43,142 nt of DNA, taken from the NCBI GenBank assembly GCA_902771785.1, contig CACXYH010000011.1, positions 1 to 43,142 of the forward strand. Direction: 5' to 3'. This stretch comes from an uncultured Prevotellaceae bacterium. Lineage in GTDB: Bacteria > Bacteroidota > Bacteroidia > Bacteroidales > Bacteroidaceae. Position numbers and translations under genes: made by a program. The notes under the pieces are model-generated. The model saw nothing but the letters and a program-made list of their open reading frames with translations, searched no databases and was not told where the DNA came from. This document shows, piece by piece, positions 1 to 8,256 of the stretch; position 1 is the first letter of the stretch; each line of letters begins with the position of its first letter.

Positions 1-97
1 CCTGACGGTCCATGTAGTTAATGGTGGTTGCGAGGAAGAGCAGTCCGCAGATGACCCAGCGGAAGTTGCTCATCTTTGTAGTAGTAACAGGTGTCAT
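1..97 (-). CDS. exuT: MFS hexuronate transporter (ExuT-like), 5' end only
   Basis: Only the first ~32 codons lie in the window; the gene runs off the left edge. The N-terminus contains R-W-V-I-C-G-L-L-F and then T-T-I-N-Y-M-D-R-Q, the first membrane helix and following loop typical of the anion:cation symporter branch of the major facilitator superfamily (ExuT/GudP type), which imports hexuronates such as galacturonate and glucuronate. Two in-frame ATGs are possible, at 97 and at 73; the second puts the conserved S-N-F-R-W next to Met and may be the true start. It follows kduI by about 46 bp on the same strand, so the two are probably co-transcribed, and the pair suits uronate uptake and isomerisation. 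The family call is good; the substrate is inferred from family and neighbour. Confidence 0.75.
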   Translation of the reverse strand, partial: MTPVTTTKMSNFRWVICGLLFLATTINYMDRQ

Positions 98-143
98 GTG
101 TTATGATTTTAGAGTTTAGAATTTAGAGCTCCGTGATTGCCCA

Positions 144-1118
144 TCACTTGATGTCTATCACGGGAATATTGTCTTTGTCGTTGTAGTAGAGGTTCTCGCC
201 TGCCATACCCCAGATGAAGGTGTAGTAGTAGGTGCCGGCAGCAGCGTGGATGCTCCACTCGGGCGACATGATGGCCTGCTCGTTGTGCAGCCATACGACG
301 CGGCTCTCCTGCGGCTCACCCATGATGTGGGCGATGGTCTGCTCCTGCGGCAGGTTGAAGTAGTAGTAAGCCTCGATGCGGCGGCCGTGGGTGTGAGGCG
401 GCATCGTGTTCCAGGCAGCACCCGGGTTGAGCTGCGTCAGGCCGAGCTGCAGCTGGCAGGGACCTTCTTCGAGCACGTCGTTCACGATGAGCTTATAGAC
501 GGTGCGGTTGTTGCACTCCTCGAGCGAGCCCACGGGACCCCACACGGCAGCCTTCAGCGAACCCTTGCGGCCGTCGAGCGTAATCCATTGCGTCTTGTAG
601 TGCTGGTGAGCGGTGGCCGAGTTCAGGTAGAACTTGGCAGGCTTCGAGGCATCCTTCGAGCGGAAGAGTACCTCCTTGTTCACATCCTTGCCCTTACCGA
701 TGTGGCCGCGGCCGATGTAGAGGGCCTCTTTGGGTGAGAGGGCATACTCCTTGCCGTCGACGATCACCCAGCCGTCGCCCTCGCCGCAGTTCACCACGCC
801 GAGCTCGCGGTTGTAGAGGAAATACTTGTCCTTGATGCCTGGGTCGACATCGAGACCCAGTTCGAGGAAGTTCTCGAGCTTCAGGTCTTTGGTGACAGGC
901 ATTGCGCCACCGAAGATGAAGCGGTCGTAGTGGGAATAGGTCAGATGGATCTTGTCGGCCTCCATCACTTTCTCCATGACGAAGCGGTCGCGCAGCGTCT
1001 TGGTGTCGTAGTGTTTCACGTCTTCAGGATGGCAAGCCGTCTGGAACTTCACATCCTGCTGGGCCTGCATGCCCAGGGCGCCCAAGAAGAGGGCGGAAAC
1101 TAAAAATGCTTTTTTCAT
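144..1118 (-). CDS. kduI: 5-dehydro-4-deoxy-D-glucuronate isomerase with signal peptide
   Basis: KduI converts 5-keto-4-deoxyuronate, made by pectate or unsaturated-glucuronyl breakdown, to 2,5-diketo-3-deoxygluconate. The 324-residue product matches the cupin-fold family over residues ~22-324; the metal ligands appear as H242-T-H244 ... E249 in P-H-T-H-G-R-R-I-E and as H291 in W-S-I-H. The end (F-I-W-G-M-x-G-E-N) is also family-typical. The family is usually about 280 residues and cytoplasmic. Here residues 1-20 form a clear signal peptide (M-K-K, hydrophobic stretch, A-Q-A-type end), so the enzyme is predicted to be exported to the periplasm. It lies 13 bp after the PTS IIC gene and before the hexuronate transporter, as the middle gene of a probable operon. 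Function is confident; location is inferred. Confidence 0.93.
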   Translation of the reverse strand: MKKAFLVSALFLGALGMQAQQDVKFQTACHPEDVKHYDTKTLRDRFVMEKVMEADKIHLTYSHYDRFIFGGAMPVTKDLKLENFLELGLDVDPGIKDKYFLYNRELGVVNCGEGDGWVIVDGKEYALSPKEALYIGRGHIGKGKDVNKEVLFRSKDASKPAKFYLNSATAHQHYKTQWITLDGRKGSLKAAVWGPVGSLEECNNRTVYKLIVNDVLEEGPCQLQLGLTQLNPGAAWNTMPPHTHGRRIEAYYYFNLPQEQTIAHIMGEPQESRVVWLHNEQAIMSPEWSIHAAAGTYYYTFIWGMAGENLYYNDKDNIPVIDIK

Positions 1119-1131
1119 TTTTGTAAGTATA

Positions 1132-2616
1132 TTAATTTGCTTTTTCTTCTTTCACGATACGCATGCGGTTCCAGATGACCATGCAGACGGTGATGAGCGT
1201 GAGCACACCGGCACCCACCCACTTCAGCGAGTCGACGCACTTATAGATGACCCAGCCGAAGAGCGACGAAGCGAAGTCGAGGGCTCCGGCGAAGTAAGGA
1301 GTGCCGTCGGTCTTGACGGGAATCTTGGCGGCTGCATCGCCGGTGGTAGCAAACACGGAGTTGGCGGCCTTGGTGAAGGCGGGGGCCATATCGGTGACGA
1401 AGTAGAGACCGATGCCCACGGCTATGAGGCCGATGATGAAGGTCTTCACCACATTACCCTTCGTATAGGGCAGCACCATGACGAATACATAGAACAGGCC
1501 GGCCAGCGATGCGAGGGGCAGGAACTGGTTGCCAGGCAGGACGACGGCCACGAGCAGGGCCACGGGGATGAGCAGCAGCGACACGACGAGCGTCGTAGGA
1601 TGGCCGATGACCACAGCCGGCGACATGCCGATGTAGACCTTCTTGCCGTTGAACTTCTTCTTCACCACCTCCTGGGTCTTGTCGGCAATAGGCTTCAGAC
1701 CGTCGATGAACAGCTTCGTGATGCGGGGGATGAGCTCCATGACGGCTCCCATGACCACGCCGAGGTAAAGGATGTCCTTGACGACGGCCATCACGGCATC
1801 GGTCATGGTCACGGGCTTGGCCAGCGGGTTCTTGCTCTTGGCAATCTCCTCGAGCGAGCTGCGGTAGGCCTCCATGTCGCCGAAGTGGTTCAGGTGGGCC
1901 AGAGCGGCGATGATGGCACCCACGATGACGCCCAGCACGATGGGCTCACCGAGCACGCCAAACTTCTTTTTCAGTCCCTCGGCGTCGATGTCGAGCTTGG
2001 AGAAGCCGGGAATCTTGTCGAGCAGCCAGTTGATGCCGATGGCAAACGGCGTGAAGCTCTGGCAGAAAGGCTGCGGGATGGAGATGCCCTGCCACTCAGG
2101 ATAGTACTCCTGGAAGCGGTCGGCGGTGAGGTCGGCCATCACGAGGGTGATGATATAGCAGACGATGGCGGCGAAGTAGCCCCATGCGAGCGACTGGTCC
2201 ATGACGAAATAGGCCACAGCGCCGATGAAGGCGAAGTGCCAGTAGTTCCACAGGTCGATGTTCACCGTGCGGGTGCACTTAGTGATGAGCAGCAGGAAGT
2301 TGACGCCCAAGCAGATGGGGATAATCAGCGCGCCTACGGCTGTGTTGTAGGCAACGGCGGCGGCAGCAGGCCAACCCATGTCGAACACGCTCAGGTCGAG
2401 GTCGAAGATTTTCGAGAACGCATCGAGCGGGCCGCCGAAGTTGTTGGTCAGCAGGGCCGTAACGATGCCCAGCCCCACGAAGCCGACGCCCACATAGAGG
2501 CCGCTCCTGAGCGATTTTCCAAACTTCATGCCGATGCACAGACCGATAATCGTAAAAAGGACGGGCATCATGACCGATGCTCCCAGGCTGATAATGTAAC
2601 TAAATACTTGTTCCAT
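1132..2616 (-). CDS. PTS galactitol-family IIC permease, orphan
   Basis: A 494-residue polytopic membrane protein with roughly ten or more hydrophobic segments. The N-terminus ([10 protein letters not shown] near residue 18) and the internal L[12 protein letters not shown] segment resemble EIIC of the galactitol (Gat) phosphotransferase family. In a complete PTS this subunit moves sugar across the inner membrane while IIA and IIB pass phosphate from HPr. No IIA, IIB, HPr or EI gene is present nearby, and Bacteroidetes generally lack a sugar PTS, so it may work as an uncoupled or secondary transporter, or use distant partners. It is the first gene of a minus-strand operon with kduI and the hexuronate transporter, which suggests a sugar acid or oligouronide as cargo. 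The family is fairly sure, the mechanism unknown. Confidence 0.8.
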   Translation of the reverse strand: MEQVFSYIISLGASVMMPVLFTIIGLCIGMKFGKSLRSGLYVGVGFVGLGIVTALLTNNFGGPLDAFSKIFDLDLSVFDMGWPAAAAVAYNTAVGALIIPICLGVNFLLLITKCTRTVNIDLWNYWHFAFIGAVAYFVMDQSLAWGYFAAIVCYIITLVMADLTADRFQEYYPEWQGISIPQPFCQSFTPFAIGINWLLDKIPGFSKLDIDAEGLKKKFGVLGEPIVLGVIVGAIIAALAHLNHFGDMEAYRSSLEEIAKSKNPLAKPVTMTDAVMAVVKDILYLGVVMGAVMELIPRITKLFIDGLKPIADKTQEVVKKKFNGKKVYIGMSPAVVIGHPTTLVVSLLLIPVALLVAVVLPGNQFLPLASLAGLFYVFVMVLPYTKGNVVKTFIIGLIAVGIGLYFVTDMAPAFTKAANSVFATTGDAAAKIPVKTDGTPYFAGALDFASSLFGWVIYKCVDSLKWVGAGVLTLITVCMVIWNRMRIVKEEKAN

Positions 2617-2656
2617 TTTTATCGTAGATTTGTTGTTCTAAGTGCAGTTTTCGCTG

Positions 2657-2687
2657 CAAAGTTACATTAAAATGGCCAAAAAGCAAA
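2657..2687 (-). promoter_or_regulatory. Promoter of the IIC-kduI-exuT operon
   Basis: Read on the minus strand: TTTG (2687-2684), a 19-nt spacer, then TAACTTTG (2664-2657), an exact fit to the Bacteroidetes -33/-7 promoter pattern. Transcription would begin near 2650, giving a leader of about 35 nt before the ATG at 2616. It lies in the 115-bp gap shared with the divergent radical-SAM gene. Confidence 0.75.
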
Positions 2688-2731
2688 ATATTTTCCTCGT
2701 TTTTTGCGTTTATTCTAAAAAACAACGCTAT

Positions 2732-3496
2732 ATGTCGACCGTTATCTACCCCTCCCCCATCTTCGGCCCCGTGCACAGCCGGCGGTTGGGAGTGTCGCTG
2801 GGCATCAACCTGTTGCCCGCCGACGGAAAAGTGTGCACCTTCGACTGCATCTACTGCGAATGCGGCTTCAACGCCGACCACAGACCCACCAAGCGCATGC
2901 CCAACCGCCAGGAAGTGGCACAGGCGCTGGAGGAAAGGCTGAAGGACATGCAGCAGAACGGCCCCACGCCCGACGTGCTGACCTTTGCCGGCAACGGCGA
3001 GCCTACCGCCAACCCAGAGTTTCCAGCCATCATCGAGGACACGCTGCGGCTGCGCGACCGCTACTTTCCCAACGCCAAGGTGAGCGTGCTGAGCAACTCG
3101 ACGATGGTTCACAAGCCCGATGTGCACGCTGCCCTGATGCGAGTGGACAACAACATCCTGAAGCTCGACACCGTAGACCCTATATATATTAATAAGGTGG
3201 ACCGCCCGACCGGCCACTACAACGTCGGCGACATCATTGCCCACCTGCGGGCGTTCGAGGGTCACGTCATCATACAGACCATGTTCCTCTGCGGCCCAGG
3301 CGTCGACAATACGGGCGAAGCCTACGTGGCCCCCTGGCTCGAAGCTGTGAAAAGCATCGGCCCGCAGCAGGTGATGATCTACACCATCGACCGCGAAACG
3401 CCCGACCGCACGCTGCAGAAAGCCCCTCGCGAGGTGCTCGACGCCATCTGCCGCCGCGTGGAGGATGCGGGCATTCCCTGCCAGGCTTCCTATTAG
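2732..3496 (+). CDS. Radical SAM protein, COG0731-like (wyosine-synthase related)
   Basis: A 254-residue radical SAM enzyme. The [4Fe-4S] cluster motif is C35-x3-C39-x2-C42, with a fourth Cys at 44, followed by the glycine-rich stretch F-A-G-N-G-E-P-T that contacts S-adenosylmethionine in this superfamily. The N-terminal P-S-P-I-F-G-P-V-H-S-R-R-L-G-x-S-L-G is the hallmark of the COG0731 group, related to archaeal Taw1 wyosine synthases; the bacterial members have no settled function. The reading frame stays open upstream to 2642, but I choose the ATG at 2732 because homology begins there and the upstream residues look like non-coding sequence. It stands alone between a divergent operon and a 22-bp repeat array plus terminator. 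Radical SAM membership is certain; the reaction is unknown. Confidence 0.88.
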   Translation: MSTVIYPSPIFGPVHSRRLGVSLGINLLPADGKVCTFDCIYCECGFNADHRPTKRMPNRQEVAQALEERLKDMQQNGPTPDVLTFAGNGEPTANPEFPAIIEDTLRLRDRYFPNAKVSVLSNSTMVHKPDVHAALMRVDNNILKLDTVDPIYINKVDRPTGHYNVGDIIAHLRAFEGHVIIQTMFLCGPGVDNTGEAYVAPWLEAVKSIGPQQVMIYTIDRETPDRTLQKAPREVLDAICRRVEDAGIPCQASY

Positions 3497-3503
3497 CCGC
3501 CAC

Positions 3504-3613
3504 GGATGGCTGGCTGAACCGCCCCGATTCATCCGACAAATCGGGCCGATTCAGCCAATGAATCGGGTGGATTCAGCCAATGAATGCCTCCGATTCATCC
3601 CGCCCATCGGGCG
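3504..3613. repeat. Intergenic tandem array 1, 22-bp period
   Basis: Just after the radical-SAM stop codon, near-identical units begin at 3526, 3548, 3570 and 3592, exactly 22 bp apart, with a degenerate unit from about 3504. Each starts GATTCA; the units at 3548 and 3570 continue GCCAATGAAT, so GATTCA...TGAATC also forms a short inverted repeat. Two further arrays of the same or nearly the same period but different sequence occur near 10.7 kb and 42.5 kb. No known repeat family recognised. Confidence 0.8.
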
Positions 3614-3668
3614 AAGCCCCTACTTCAAAAGGAAAATAAAGGCATAATAAACTTTGTTAAATCATAAG

Positions 3669-3696
3669 CGGCAACACTCTTGGTTGCCGTTTTTTT
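3669..3696 (+). terminator. Rho-independent terminator
   Basis: CGGCAAC (3669-3675) pairs with GTTGCCG (3683-3689) across a 7-nt loop, followed directly by seven T (3690-3696). It would end transcription from the radical-SAM gene and through the 22-bp array. The next promoter box begins 4 bp further on. Confidence 0.85.
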
Positions 3697-3699
3697 GTG

Positions 3700-3707
3700 T
3701 AACTTTG
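3700..3707 (+). promoter_or_regulatory. -7 box for the RND efflux operon
   Basis: TAACTTTG matches the Bacteroidetes -7 element. The matching -33 region would fall inside the terminator hairpin just upstream (a TTGG at 3680 is a poor fit at 16 bp), so terminator and promoter seem to overlap. The leader to the ATG at 3781 would be about 70 nt and AT-rich, with no operator that I recognise. Confidence 0.55.
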
Positions 3708-3780
3708 CCACCCGAAAACTAAAGAGGCGACTTCAAGTTTTCTCAAGGATAATCGAATTTATATATAAATTTAGGATTTT

Positions 3781-4968
3781 ATGATAATTATGAAAAAGTA
3801 CAAGATGCTACTGGCAGCCGCTGTGTCAGCTGCGCTGGTGTCGTGTGGTGGCGGCGGTGGCCGTCCCACATTCGGCGACAATGAGTATCCCGTAGAGACA
3901 GTTAAGAATCAGAGTTCCTCGCTGCAGACGACGTATCCTGCCACCATCAACGGTATCCAGGATGTTGAGATCCGTCCGAAAGCTTCAGGCTTCATCACGA
4001 AAATCTGCGTGACCGAGGGTCAGGCCGTCGGCGCCGGACAGCTGCTGTTCGTGCTCGACAACGAGACCTACCAGGCACAGGTGCGCCAGGCACAGGCCAC
4101 CGTCAACACGGCACAGAGCCAGGTGAACACGGCCAAGCTGACTTACAACAACTCGAAGCAGCTGTATGACAACAAGGTCATCGGCGACTACGAGCTGCAG
4201 ACCTCAGAGAACTCGCTGAAGAGCGCCGAGGCCCAGCTGGCCCAGGCACAGGCAGCGCTGGCTTCGGCCAAGGAGTCGCTGAGCTTCTGCTACGTGAAGA
4301 GCCCCGCCAAGGGCGTCGTGGGCACGCTGCCCTACAAGGTGGGCACGCTGGTGAGCGGCTCGAACGTGCTGACCCACGTGGCCGACATCAGCCAGATGGA
4401 GGTCTACTTCTCGGTTACGGAGAAGGACATGCTCGAAATGTCGAAGCAGGACGGCGGACTGCAGGGTGCCGTCAACAACTATCCTTCGGTGAAGCTGCAG
4501 CTGGCCGACGGTTCTACCTATGCCTACGAGGGCAAGGTGGCCGCCATCAGCGGCGTGATCGACCAGGCCACAGGTTCTGTTCAGCTGAAGGCCCACTTCC
4601 CCAACCCTGAGAAGCTGCTGAAGAGCGGCGGTTCGGGCACCATCATCGTGCCGCGCTCCAGCGCGTCGGCCATCGTCGTTCCGCAGTCGGTCGTTATGGA
4701 AGTGCAGAACAAGAAGTTCATCTACACCGTGGGCAAGGACAAGAAGGTGAAGTACACCGAAATCAAGGTTAACCCGCAGGACGACGGCAACAACTACATC
4801 GTGACCGAAGGCCTGAAGGAGGGCGACCAGTACGTGACCAACGGTATCACCAAGCTCACGGACGGCATGGAGATTGTACCCATTACTCCCCAGCGCTATC
4901 AAGAGAAGATCAAGGAGCAGGCCAAGGAGATGTCGGCCGGCGACATTGTGGGAGCAATGAAAAAATAA
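3781..4968 (+). CDS. RND efflux periplasmic adaptor, lipoprotein (AcrA/MexA family)
   Basis: The membrane fusion subunit of a tripartite drug or solute exporter. It has 395 residues, with a type II signal peptide ending in the lipobox L-V-S-C (Cys22) followed by five glycines, so it should be lipid-anchored. A biotinyl-lipoyl half motif (D-V-E-I-R-P-K-A-S-G-F-I-T) precedes a long alpha-helical hairpin rich in Q-A-Q-A repeats (residues ~100-165); the second lipoyl half (S-P-A-K-G-V-V-G-T-L-P) and beta-barrel/membrane-proximal domains follow. A second ATG in frame at 3790 would shorten it by three residues and is equally plausible. It is first in an operon with the pump (23-bp gap) and outer-membrane factor. 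Family certain; substrate cannot be told from sequence. Confidence 0.95.
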   Translation: MIIMKKYKMLLAAAVSAALVSCGGGGGRPTFGDNEYPVETVKNQSSSLQTTYPATINGIQDVEIRPKASGFITKICVTEGQAVGAGQLLFVLDNETYQAQVRQAQATVNTAQSQVNTAKLTYNNSKQLYDNKVIGDYELQTSENSLKSAEAQLAQAQAALASAKESLSFCYVKSPAKGVVGTLPYKVGTLVSGSNVLTHVADISQMEVYFSVTEKDMLEMSKQDGGLQGAVNNYPSVKLQLADGSTYAYEGKVAAISGVIDQATGSVQLKAHFPNPEKLLKSGGSGTIIVPRSSASAIVVPQSVVMEVQNKKFIYTVGKDKKVKYTEIKVNPQDDGNNYIVTEGLKEGDQYVTNGITKLTDGMEIVPITPQRYQEKIKEQAKEMSAGDIVGAMKK

Positions 4969-4991
4969 CTGATAATTGAGAACTGACAATT

Positions 4992-7900
4992 ATGACATTT
5001 ACAACATTCATAAAGCGCCCAGTACTCTCTACGGTGATATCGATTCTCATCGTGCTGCTGGGTGGCATCGGCCTGGCCACGCTGCCTATTGAGCAGTACC
5101 CAGACATTGCACCGCCAACGGTGGTGGTCTTCACCAGCTATCCTGGTGCCGATGCCGAGACGGTAAAGAACTCTGTGCTGGCACCGCTGGAGGAGAGCAT
5201 CAACGGTGTGGAAGGCATGGACTACATCAGTTCGTCGGCCTCGTCGGGTTCGGCCAGCCTGAGCATCCTGTTCCGACAGGGCATGAACCCCGATATGTGC
5301 GCCGTGAACGTGCAGAACCGCGTGCAGCAGGCACAGGCCCTGCTGCCTGCCGAAGTAACGCGCATCGGCGTGACGGTGATGAAGCGCCAGACCAGCCAGG
5401 TGATGATGTTCACCCTGACCTCTGACGGCCGCTACGACGACGAGTTCCTGACCAACTACAACAACATCAACATCGTGCCCGCCATCAAGCGTATCCAGGG
5501 TGTGGGCGACGTGCAGTCGCCAGGTGTGAAGACCTACTCTATGCGCATCTGGCTGAAGCCCGACGTGATGAAGCAATACAACCTGATGCCGTCTGACATC
5601 AGCGGCGTGCTGGCCGAGCAGAACATCGAGGCCGCCCCAGGTACCTTCGGCGAGCGGTCGAACGTGGCCTATGAGTACGCCATGCGCTACACCGGCCGCC
5701 TGAAGAGTGCCGAGGAGTTTGGCAACATCATCATCCAGAGCAACGTCAACGGACAGACGCTGAAGCTGAAGGACGTGGCTCGCATTGAGCTGGGCGGACT
5801 GCAGTACTCTGTTTCGATGAAGAACAACAACATCCCCTCGGTGATGGGTATGGTGCAGCAGATTGCCGGCTCTAACGCCAACGAGATCGCGAAGAACGTG
5901 AAGAAGGAGCTCGAGGAGCAGGCCAAGCTGATGCCGCCGGGCATGTTCTACAAGATCAACTACGACGTCACGGAGTTCCTCTATGCTTCGATTGAAGAGG
6001 TGATCTTCACCCTGTTCTTCACCCTGCTGCTGGTGTTCCTCGTGATTTACGTGTTCCTGCAGGACTGGCGCTCGACGCTCATCCCGCTGATTGCCGTGCC
6101 TGTATCGCTGATTGGTACGTTCTTCTTCCTCGAAGTGTTTGGCTTCTCAATCAACCTGCTGACGCTGTCGGCCCTGCTGCTGGCTATCGCCATCGTGGTC
6201 GACGACGCCATCGTGGTGGTAGAGGCCGTGCACGCCAAGCTCGACCAGGGCTACAAGTCGACGCTGACAGCCTCTATCGACGCCATGAACGAGATCTCGG
6301 GCGCCATCATATCGATTACGCTGGTGATGGCCTCGGTGTTCATCCCCGTTTCGTTCATCGGCGGCACGAGCGGTACGTTCTATCGCGAGTTCGGTGTGAC
6401 GATGGCCGTGTCCATCTTCATCTCGGCCCTGAACGCCCTCACGCTGTCGCCCGCCCTGTGTGCCATCTTCCTGAAGGCCCACGACGAGAACGGCCACGAG
6501 AAGAAGATGTCGCGCATCGACCGCTTCCACCTGGCCTTCAACACCTCTTATAATAAGGTGCTCGACAAGTACAAGGGTGCCATCGAGAAGCTGGTGCGCA
6601 AGCCGCTGGCCATCGGCATCGCCGTCATTCTGGGTATTGCCGTGCTGGCAACCACGATGAGCTTCACGAAGACAGGTCTGGTGCCCGACGAAGATACGGG
6701 TACGCTGTTCTGCACCATCTCGATGCCGCCCGCTACGTCGGTAGCCCGCACGCGTCAGGTCATCAACCAAGTAGACTCTATCCTGGCTGCCGACCCGGCT
6801 ATCCTGAGCCGCGAGCAAATCCAGGGTTACAACTTCATAGCCGGTGCCGGTTCCGACCAGGCCACGTTCATCATCAAGCTGAAGCCCTTCAGCGAGCGCC
6901 AGAAAGGCTTCTGGTGGAAGCTCTCGGGCCTGTGGCAGGGCGACGGCATCTACCGCTTCTTCCTGAACCCCTACGAGGCTCAGGGCGTGCTGGCACAGAT
7001 CTACATAAAGACGGCCCACATCAAGGACGCCAACATCCTGGCCTTCGCACCGCCTATGATTCCCGGCTTCTCGGCCAACAGCGGTATATCGCTCGTGATG
7101 CAGGACCGCACGGGTGGCGACCTGAACAAGTTCTTCGGCATCGTGAAAGACTACATTGCCGAGCTGAACAAGCGGCCGGAGATACAGATGGCACAGACCT
7201 CCTACAACCCGAACTACCCGCAGTACATGATTCACGTAGACGTGGCCAAGTGTAAGCAGGCCAACATATCGCCTACCACCATCCTCAGTACACTGCAGGG
7301 ATACTACGGCGGTCTGTATGCCTCGAACTTCAACGCCTACGGTAAGCTCTACCGCGTGATGGTGCAGGGCGACCCCGCTACCCGCATGACGCCAGAGTCG
7401 CTCAACAGCATCTATGTACGCACGCCGGCCGGCATGTCCCCCGTACAGGAGTTCTGCCGCCTGGAGCGCGTCTATGGCCCGTCGAACATCAACCGCTTCA
7501 ACCTGTTCACCTCGATTAACGTCACGGCCACCGTTGCCGACGGCTACTCTACGGGTGAGGCCATCAAGGCCTGTCAGGAGGTTGCAGCTGACCACCTGCC
7601 CACGGGCTACACCTACGACTACTCGGGTCTGACCCGTTCGGAGGCTGCCTCGAGCAACTCTACGGCGCTCATCTTCGTGCTCTGCTTCATCTTCATCTAT
7701 CTGATCCTGTCGGCACAGTACGAGTCGTACATCCTTCCGCTGGCCGTGGTGCTCTCTGTGCCGTTCGGTCTGGCAGGCGCCTTCCTCTTCACCATGCTGT
7801 TCGGCCACGCCAACGACATCTACATGCAGATTTCGCTCATCATGCTGATTGGTCTGTTGGCTAAGAACGCCATCCTGATTGTGCAGTTCGCCCTGGAGCG

Positions 7901-8249
7901 TCGCCGCACGGGTATGGCCATCTCCTGGTCGGCCATCCTGGGTTCGGCAGCCCGTCTGCGTCCTATCCTGATGACGTCGCTGGCTATGGTCATCGGTCTG
8001 CTGCCCATGATGTTCGCATCGGGCGTAGGCAAGAATGGTAACCAGACGCTGGGTGCTGCTGCCGTGGGCGGCATGCTCATCGGTACGCTCTGCCAGGTGC
8101 TCGTGGTTCCCACGCTGTTCGTGATATTCCAGTCGCTGCAGGAGAAGTTCTCGCCCATGAAGTTCGAGGGCGACGAGGAGAACCCCGACGTAACTACCGA
8201 GCTGCAACAGTATGCGAAACGTCCTGTTGATTATGAACTACAGAAGTAA
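4992..8249 (+). CDS. RND efflux inner-membrane pump (AcrB/HAE1 family)
   Basis: A proton-driven antiporter that pumps hydrophobic compounds from the periplasm or outer leaflet into the TolC channel. Length 1085 residues, near the family's usual ~1040-1060. The start F-I-K-R-P-V-L-S-T-V-I is typical of helix TM1. The proton-relay aspartates sit in TM4 as V-V-D404-D405-A-I-V-V-V, and the partner lysine in TM10 as L-L-A-K958-N-A-I-L-I, so it should be active. The two large periplasmic loops fall around residues 35-330 and 560-870. The C-terminal ~35 residues form a charged cytoplasmic tail. It is flanked by its adaptor and outer-membrane factor, the latter starting 7 bp downstream, so the three are one transcript. 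Confidence 0.97.
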   Translation: MTFTTFIKRPVLSTVISILIVLLGGIGLATLPIEQYPDIAPPTVVVFTSYPGADAETVKNSVLAPLEESINGVEGMDYISSSASSGSASLSILFRQGMNPDMCAVNVQNRVQQAQALLPAEVTRIGVTVMKRQTSQVMMFTLTSDGRYDDEFLTNYNNINIVPAIKRIQGVGDVQSPGVKTYSMRIWLKPDVMKQYNLMPSDISGVLAEQNIEAAPGTFGERSNVAYEYAMRYTGRLKSAEEFGNIIIQSNVNGQTLKLKDVARIELGGLQYSVSMKNNNIPSVMGMVQQIAGSNANEIAKNVKKELEEQAKLMPPGMFYKINYDVTEFLYASIEEVIFTLFFTLLLVFLVIYVFLQDWRSTLIPLIAVPVSLIGTFFFLEVFGFSINLLTLSALLLAIAIVVDDAIVVVEAVHAKLDQGYKSTLTASIDAMNEISGAIISITLVMASVFIPVSFIGGTSGTFYREFGVTMAVSIFISALNALTLSPALCAIFLKAHDENGHEKKMSRIDRFHLAFNTSYNKVLDKYKGAIEKLVRKPLAIGIAVILGIAVLATTMSFTKTGLVPDEDTGTLFCTISMPPATSVARTRQVINQVDSILAADPAILSREQIQGYNFIAGAGSDQATFIIKLKPFSERQKGFWWKLSGLWQGDGIYRFFLNPYEAQGVLAQIYIKTAHIKDANILAFAPPMIPGFSANSGISLVMQDRTGGDLNKFFGIVKDYIAELNKRPEIQMAQTSYNPNYPQYMIHVDVAKCKQANISPTTILSTLQGYYGGLYASNFNAYGKLYRVMVQGDPATRMTPESLNSIYVRTPAGMSPVQEFCRLERVYGPSNINRFNLFTSINVTATVADGYSTGEAIKACQEVAADHLPTGYTYDYSGLTRSEAASSNSTALIFVLCFIFIYLILSAQYESYILPLAVVLSVPFGLAGAFLFTMLFGHANDIYMQISLIMLIGLLAKNAILIVQFALERRRTGMAISWSAILGSAARLRPILMTSLAMVIGLLPMMFASGVGKNGNQTLGAAAVGGMLIGTLCQVLVVPTLFVIFQSLQEKFSPMKFEGDEENPDVTTELQQYAKRPVDYELQK

Positions 8250-8256
8250 TGTGAAC

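Noticed and set aside
1069-2670. 533-codon plus-strand open frame opposite the PTS IIC gene
   Set aside because: Its product is H/D/E/V-rich with no fold pattern, and it is the mirror of a well-supported membrane protein gene; a high-GC shadow frame.
6147-8207. 686-codon minus-strand frame opposite the RND pump
   Set aside because: H/R/Q-rich low-complexity translation, antisense to a clear AcrB homologue with catalytic residues in place.
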